In this document: piece by piece, positions 7,111-10,601 of the stretch | Position numbering within the stretch: the stretch's first letter is position 1 | Layout of the letters: every line of letters starts with the position of its first letter | Source of the DNA: Planctomycetaceae bacterium TMED10 | GTDB taxonomy: Bacteria > Planctomycetota > Planctomycetia > Pirellulales > UBA7805 | Assembly (NCBI GenBank): GCA_002168195.1 | Contig: NHBP01000085.1 | Span: forward strand, 27,110 to 37,710 | Length of the DNA: 10,601 nucleotides | Reading direction: 5' to 3' | Position numbers and translations under genes: made by a program | Notes under the pieces: generated by a model | Database searches by the model: none | What the model saw: only the letters and a program-made list of their open reading frames with translations | What the model was told of the DNA's origin: nothing

Positions 7111-7812
7111 CTAGACGTTTTCAAACAGGGCCCGCCCAATTCGGATCATAGTAGCACCTTCTAAGATCGCTTCCTCAAGATCACCGCTCATCCCGAGTGA
7201 AAGCTCATTGAGGGTAATGTTTTTTGGAAGGTTTTCAGATAGTTTATCGCGGAGTTCCCGGACAGCGGCAAAATCGGACTGTGCCTTCTTGCGGCCACCC
7301 TCACGGGAAGCCATCGCCATGAACCCGTGCACTCGGATATGTTTCAGGTTCGATGTAATTTCAATGGTTTCCTTCAAGCATTCCGGGGAAAATCCGTGCT
7401 TATCTTCATCGCCGGAAATATTAATTTCCAGAAGTATATCCGTAATTTTATTTACTTTATTGCTTTCGGTTTCGATGGCTTCAAGTAAGCGGATACTATC
7501 CACCGAGTGAATCAATCGGGCGCTCATTATTGTCTTTGCAACTTTATTGCGCTGTAGATGACCCACTAGGTGCCAGCGGATCGCGTCGTCTTTGAGGGCC
7601 GACGATTTTTCCCAAAGTACCTGGGGTCGGCTTTCACCCAGATTTTTCAAGCCCGCAAGGGCGACCAAGCGGGTTTGCGCTAGATCCGCATATTTCGTGA
7701 TTGCAATGAGGGCGATATTTTCAGCCGATCGCCCTGCTCGGAGAGCGGATTCGGTGATTCGTTCTCGAATCCGGCTGATGTTATTCGCGATGGTACGCTG
7801 TTCTTCGGTCAT
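7111..7812 (-). CDS. yggS: YggS/PLPBP-family pyridoxal 5'-phosphate homeostasis protein
   Basis: Cytoplasmic PLP-binding protein with an alanine-racemase-like TIM-barrel fold and no known catalytic reaction; the family buffers PLP and influences amino-acid and vitamin B6 balance. 233 residues, normal length. Seen: the PLP-binding lysine in IAITKYAD (Lys40, corresponding to Lys36 in E. coli YggS), NLGESRPQ (57-64), WHLVGHLQRNKV (80-91), LIHSVDS (100-106), LEINISGDEDKHGF (128-141) and the phosphate-binding end SLGMSGDLEEAI...GATMIRIGRALFE (205-231). In most members the second is NFGENY and the penultimate motif SMGMS, so this is a modest variant. ATG start, 4 bases after the stop of the upstream 619-residue gene; no strong ribosome binding site, so translational coupling is likely. 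It converges with greA. Confidence 0.95.
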   Translation of the reverse strand: MTEEQRTIANNISRIRERITESALRAGRSAENIALIAITKYADLAQTRLVALAGLKNLGESRPQVLWEKSSALKDDAIRWHLVGHLQRNKVAKTIMSARLIHSVDSIRLLEAIETESNKVNKITDILLEINISGDEDKHGFSPECLKETIEITSNLKHIRVHGFMAMASREGGRKKAQSDFAAVRELRDKLSENLPKNITLNELSLGMSGDLEEAILEGATMIRIGRALFENV

Positions 7813-7816
7813 CGTC

Positions 7817-9676
7817 TTATTGAACTTCGAGAAGTGGTTTGGCGATTCCGGTCGACTGGAATCGACTCACGTGATATTCGCAAAGCAGATTTTGCCCAAG
7901 CACGGTCCGTGGAATCACACGATCAAGTGACCGATAAATCAACCACTGCTTCTGCCCGACCTGTACGCGAAATCCAGCGGCAACGTTGAAAGGCATATTT
8001 TGGCGATTCTCGCCGATTGCAAGCTGGCGCCACGTAATTTGTCTTCCTGCTCTTTTCGGGGATAAGTCGATGAATAGGGGCACAAAAGCACGCGCGTAAC
8101 CGGTCTGTTCGAGACTTATCAATCGCCGCTTCACCCCAAGCTTGCCGTTACGGCATCCCGTTCTCCACTCGGCCAGGCCGAGGGGAAGAATACGCGCTAA
8201 TGCATTGGGCGATTTCAGCATCAGTTCCCATGTATCCTCCTGGGAATCGACCGTAACGCCCTCCCCCAATGGGAGTTCGATCCGATGCTGCAGGGCACTG
8301 TCCTGATTGCAAAAAATAGCATCGGCAATGACTAGGAAGTGGTCGGAGCGTGAGAGTAGAAAACTTCGTTGAATCTTTGTTTGCTCGCCAATATCTTTTT
8401 CGATCTCGAGGTAGTCGACGTCGGCATTGGATTCCCAGGCGACTTGTTCCCAATCCGTAGGCGTTGGCTGGTTTATTGTTTTGCCATTGAGGAGGGTCTG
8501 GGTAGATATTTCACCGCTGAAAAGTATTTGATTTCCGTGGGATAGTTCCAGTCGATTTTCACCGTTCTCGTAGGTGACACCAAGCTGCCGCGACTTCTTG
8601 CTGAATTTTGATCGCAGTAAACCCACGCCCGCCCACTCGGAATGATAAGAGGGATCGAAGGCTATCGACCGTTTTGCCCTTTGTTTTTTTCGGCCAACGA
8701 TAGCGCGTGCGGCCTGACGATCTGATTTGTTTCCTGACAAAGCGACGGCCGAGATTAGAAGATCGCGGTCAGATTTGAGGTTCTCGCTCATCGCAAAGGC
8801 GAATCCCCCACCGCCTCGAGACATTCGAACCGCCTGGGTGATTAACCAGCGATACTGGTTCTCCGCCGCATCGTTCCAGAGCAATTTGTTTTGTTGTTCC
8901 ATTATGGCACGGCAACGCGTCCAACATCCCAGCAGAGGGCCGAAAAAAGGAAGGTAGCACGCCTTCGGCATGCCTTCACCATCGAGCATCTCAACAACCG
9001 CTTCCGAAAGAAAGTCAATTGCTTGATTACTTAGTTCAGAGGTCGACTTTAGTTCTGGAAACAGATAGGCAAGGACGAGTGGCAACTCACCACCAAGTAA
9101 ATTCGCTGCGAGAGGTTGTTGTTGGATGTCCAGCTGTAAAGTGTCAGTTGCTGAGTTAACGAGCTGGTCAAGAATAGCCCACCACAGGTCGGCGCCGATT
9201 GCGTTGCTCAGTTCGGCGAGAGACCACGCACAAGCAAGATTTTGAATTGCAACTGTTGCGTCTAAAACGTTCGTTGTATGTGTGGTTGCCCACTCGTTCA
9301 GCAACTCCTTGGACGCGGCGACTTTTTTCTCAGAATGAGCGTGATCTGTAAGTTGTTCGATGAAACATAATGTTTCATCGCGTTGCAATGAGGTATTCGC
9401 GCTCCATATGAGTGGCGATGTTGAGGTCCCTAACAGTTGCGAGAGACTTGAAAACCGTTTTCGAGATACGAGGTGTTTCATCCAAATATCCCAGGCGCCC
9501 GCTTCCGTTGCTTGCTTAAGCTGAGCGATTGTATTTTTCGAAAGCGGCTTTTGCCATTCAGTTGATAATCCTTGCAGGATCGTTTTGTGCTTTGATATCG
9601 GTGTATATTGTTTTGTGGAAGTCGTGGATGACATCATTTCGCAGTCTTTGCTTGGGATAAAGTCAGTGGGCCGCAT
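7817..9676 (-). CDS. Conserved-looking protein of unassigned function, possibly heparinase II/III-like layout
   Basis: 619 residues, not recognised with certainty. No signal peptide or membrane segment, so probably cytoplasmic. Residues about 100-330 are helix-rich with many Leu/Ala/Trp positions (LACAWSLAEL, ANLLGGELPLVLAYLFPEL, MLDGEGMPKACYLPFFGPLL). A basic linker, GRKKQRAKRS, at about 328-337 leads into a strand-rich C-terminal half with NRLELSHGNQILFSG (374-388) and DHFLVIADAIF (445-455). A helical toroid followed by a beta sandwich is the layout of heparinase II/III-type polysaccharide lyases, and the DHFLVIADAIF pattern resembles their sandwich strands, but no catalytic Tyr/His set could be placed. 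This is a fold-level inference only. It is the first gene of a pair with yggS, 4 bases apart. The ATG at 9676 has no Shine-Dalgarno sequence; Met14/Met15 (9637/9634) are alternative starts. Confidence 0.6.
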   Translation of the reverse strand: MRPTDFIPSKDCEMMSSTTSTKQYTPISKHKTILQGLSTEWQKPLSKNTIAQLKQATEAGAWDIWMKHLVSRKRFSSLSQLLGTSTSPLIWSANTSLQRDETLCFIEQLTDHAHSEKKVAASKELLNEWATTHTTNVLDATVAIQNLACAWSLAELSNAIGADLWWAILDQLVNSATDTLQLDIQQQPLAANLLGGELPLVLAYLFPELKSTSELSNQAIDFLSEAVVEMLDGEGMPKACYLPFFGPLLGCWTRCRAIMEQQNKLLWNDAAENQYRWLITQAVRMSRGGGGFAFAMSENLKSDRDLLISAVALSGNKSDRQAARAIVGRKKQRAKRSIAFDPSYHSEWAGVGLLRSKFSKKSRQLGVTYENGENRLELSHGNQILFSGEISTQTLLNGKTINQPTPTDWEQVAWESNADVDYLEIEKDIGEQTKIQRSFLLSRSDHFLVIADAIFCNQDSALQHRIELPLGEGVTVDSQEDTWELMLKSPNALARILPLGLAEWRTGCRNGKLGVKRRLISLEQTGYARAFVPLFIDLSPKRAGRQITWRQLAIGENRQNMPFNVAAGFRVQVGQKQWLIYRSLDRVIPRTVLGQNLLCEYHVSRFQSTGIAKPLLEVQ

Positions 9677-9684
9677 TGACGGTG

Positions 9685-9690
9685 TATAAT
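9685..9690 (+). promoter_or_regulatory. -10 box for the YdjY-domain gene
   Basis: Perfect TATAAT, 33 bases upstream of the ATG at 9724; expected transcription start near 9697. No good -35 is seen at 16-18 bases upstream. Confidence 0.5.
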
Positions 9691-9691
9691 A
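9686..9691 (-). promoter_or_regulatory. -10-like box for the 619-residue gene / yggS pair
   Basis: Read on the minus strand this is TATTAT, one mismatch from consensus, overlapping the plus-strand TATAAT. A transcript would begin within a few bases of the ATG at 9676, giving a leaderless or nearly leaderless message, which fits the lack of a ribosome binding site there. TTTAAA lies about 17 bases upstream of the shifted box TTATAC as a weak -35. Confidence 0.35.
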
Positions 9692-9712
9692 TTAAGCAGC
9701 GAACTCTTTAAA

Positions 9713-9717
9713 AGAGG
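9713..9717 (+). promoter_or_regulatory. Ribosome binding site of the YdjY-domain gene
   Basis: AGAGG ends 6 bases before the ATG at 9724 and supports that start over later in-frame ATGs. Its bases lie mostly in the right arm of a small dyad, CTCTTT-A-AAAGAG (9704-9716). Confidence 0.6.
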
Positions 9718-9723
9718 CAAAAT

Positions 9724-10601
9724 ATGGCATTGAATGCCCTTTCGAGAAGCGGGTATCCTATCAACAATGTACCGGGGCTGTCTGCCCCCAGTCGCTATAA
9801 GATAGGAGCCAAAGTCGCTATGGCAATCGGAAATAAATTAGCCCTACGACACAATCCTTGCATGGGCAATTTCATACGCAAGATCACCCGCAATTTCATG
9901 TGCAATTTCATGCGCAATTTTATGCTGAAGATATGTTTGCTTGCGTTGTGCCTAACGGGTGTTGTTGAAATTGCAGATGCTCAGAAGGCTGGTTCGCCGG
10001 AGAGTCCAAATGAACTGCCCGTGCCGACCGGTGCGATTTCACTTTCCCAGGATGAGAAAATATGGATCGATAAGCAGCGGAAGCGACTGCTTCTAGACGG
10101 TGAAGTGTGCCTTGAAAAAGGTCCGTTAGAGCTTCTCATTTGCCCCTGGAACGGCAAGCTCCATGAGTCGGTTGTTCGTGTCCACAGTAAACCCTCGACG
10201 ATCCATGCGGGACTGCTTGCGATCGGCGGAGAACCGGGGGCTCCGGTCTCTTATGAGAACGATGAATACCAGGCGGCAAATGGAGGTGTGGTAGATGTCA
10301 TCCTCCAGTGGAAGGACGCACAAGGCGAGACGCAAGAAGCGCACGGACAGGACTGGGTGAGGCATCGTGATCAGCGGGCCGACCAAAATAATCCGCGAGA
10401 TGAGGGAATTATAAAACGAGCCCAAAACTCTGCAGAAGATCAGAATATCCTGGATGGCCAGGTAGAGTCGTATTGGGTGGCCGTACATCCCGCTTTCAAA
10501 GAACGGTTGGAAAAAGAAGCAGCCCGGAATAAAAGGCACGTTCTCCGACCGAGTTCGGCAGGAAAGCAACTGGAGCAACTCATGGTGTTGTCCGACCCCA
10601 G
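9724..10601 (+). CDS. Secreted YdjY-domain protein with long N-terminal extension (C-terminus beyond window)
   Basis: 292 codons are present and the frame is open to the window end. A YdjY-type domain is seen at about residues 115-200: KRLLLDGEVCLEKGPLELLIC (120-140), then KLHESVVRV (145-153), then AGLLAIGGEPGAPV (162-175). The Cys129/Cys140 and the LE...C...K.HES pattern is characteristic of planctomycete YdjY-domain proteins; its biochemical role is not established. A hydrophobic signal-peptide core, MLKICLLALCLTGVV, sits at 67-81 with a plausible cleavage near ADA-Q. It is preceded by 66 residues, which is unusual, and residues 48-67 are encoded by a 12-base tandem repeat. Start choice: 9724 has AGAGG at 6 bases; 9820 has AGGAG at 11 bases; 9922 (Met67) would give a normal signal peptide but lacks a ribosome binding site. 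Residues after 200 are rich in charged residues and Gln, with no motif recognised. Transcribed divergently from the 619-residue gene. Confidence 0.85.
   Translation, partial: MALNALSRSGYPINNVPGLSAPSRYKIGAKVAMAIGNKLALRHNPCMGNFIRKITRNFMCNFMRNFMLKICLLALCLTGVVEIADAQKAGSPESPNELPVPTGAISLSQDEKIWIDKQRKRLLLDGEVCLEKGPLELLICPWNGKLHESVVRVHSKPSTIHAGLLAIGGEPGAPVSYENDEYQAANGGVVDVILQWKDAQGETQEAHGQDWVRHRDQRADQNNPRDEGIIKRAQNSAEDQNILDGQVESYWVAVHPAFKERLEKEAARNKRHVLRPSSAGKQLEQLMVLSDP
9866..9925 (+). repeat. Five 12-base tandem repeats inside the YdjY-domain gene
   Basis: Consecutive units beginning GCAATTTCATGC or close variants at 9866, 9878, 9890, 9902 and 9914. Units 1, 3, 4 and 5 differ at one to three positions; unit 2 (GCAAGATCACCC) is diverged. 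In frame they encode a four-residue unit, (R/C)-N-F-M, immediately before the signal-peptide core. Confidence 0.85.

Noticed and set aside
9866..9925. CRISPR-like array
   Set aside because: Units are only 12 bases, contiguous with no spacers, and inside a coding frame.
10126..10578. 150-residue open frame on the minus strand
   Set aside because: It lies opposite the YdjY-domain frame, which has recognisable motifs, a ribosome binding site and a promoter; the minus frame has none.

Overview
The window reads as chromosome of a planctomycete, most likely Pirellulales-like. The grounds are a secreted formylglycine-type sulfatase, a PEP-CTERM-anchored beta-propeller protein, a large secreted DUF3604 protein and a secreted YdjY-domain protein, alongside the housekeeping genes greA and yggS. 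This assignment rests on recognised protein families and was not checked by a search.

Region 1 (1-6461) is entirely on the minus strand. In transcription order it holds a DUF3604 protein (6461-3894), a PEP-CTERM propeller protein (3691-2168), an S1-type sulfatase (2047-338) and the start of a PfkB sugar kinase (341-1, cut by the window edge). Sulfatase and kinase overlap by four bases (ATGA) and are almost certainly translated from one message. The other gaps (202 and 120 bases) have room for their own promoters, so the four genes need not form one operon. Three products carry export signals. The plausible shared theme is handling of sulfated polysaccharide or other envelope or extracellular carbohydrate, with the cytoplasmic kinase acting on a released sugar; this is inference.

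Region 2 (6462-7098) is a divergent intergenic stretch with two palindromes (a REP-like hairpin and a 16-base dyad), followed by greA on the plus strand. greA converges with yggS, 12 bases apart.

Region 3 (7111-9676, minus) is a tight pair: a 619-residue protein of unassigned function with a possible heparinase II/III-like layout, then yggS (PLP homeostasis protein) four bases downstream.

Region 4 (9677-10601) is a compact 47-base divergent promoter region with overlapping -10 boxes on the two strands, followed on the plus strand by a YdjY-domain protein that runs off the window. That protein has an unusual N-terminal extension containing a 12-base tandem repeat.

No tRNA, rRNA, CRISPR array, transposase gene or prophage is visible, and no gap without a gene exceeds 300 bases. 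I found no convincing undescribed multi-gene system. The most interesting items are small: the repeat-bearing N-terminus and start choice of the YdjY protein, the overlapping divergent promoters beside it, and the coupled 619-residue protein/yggS pair.
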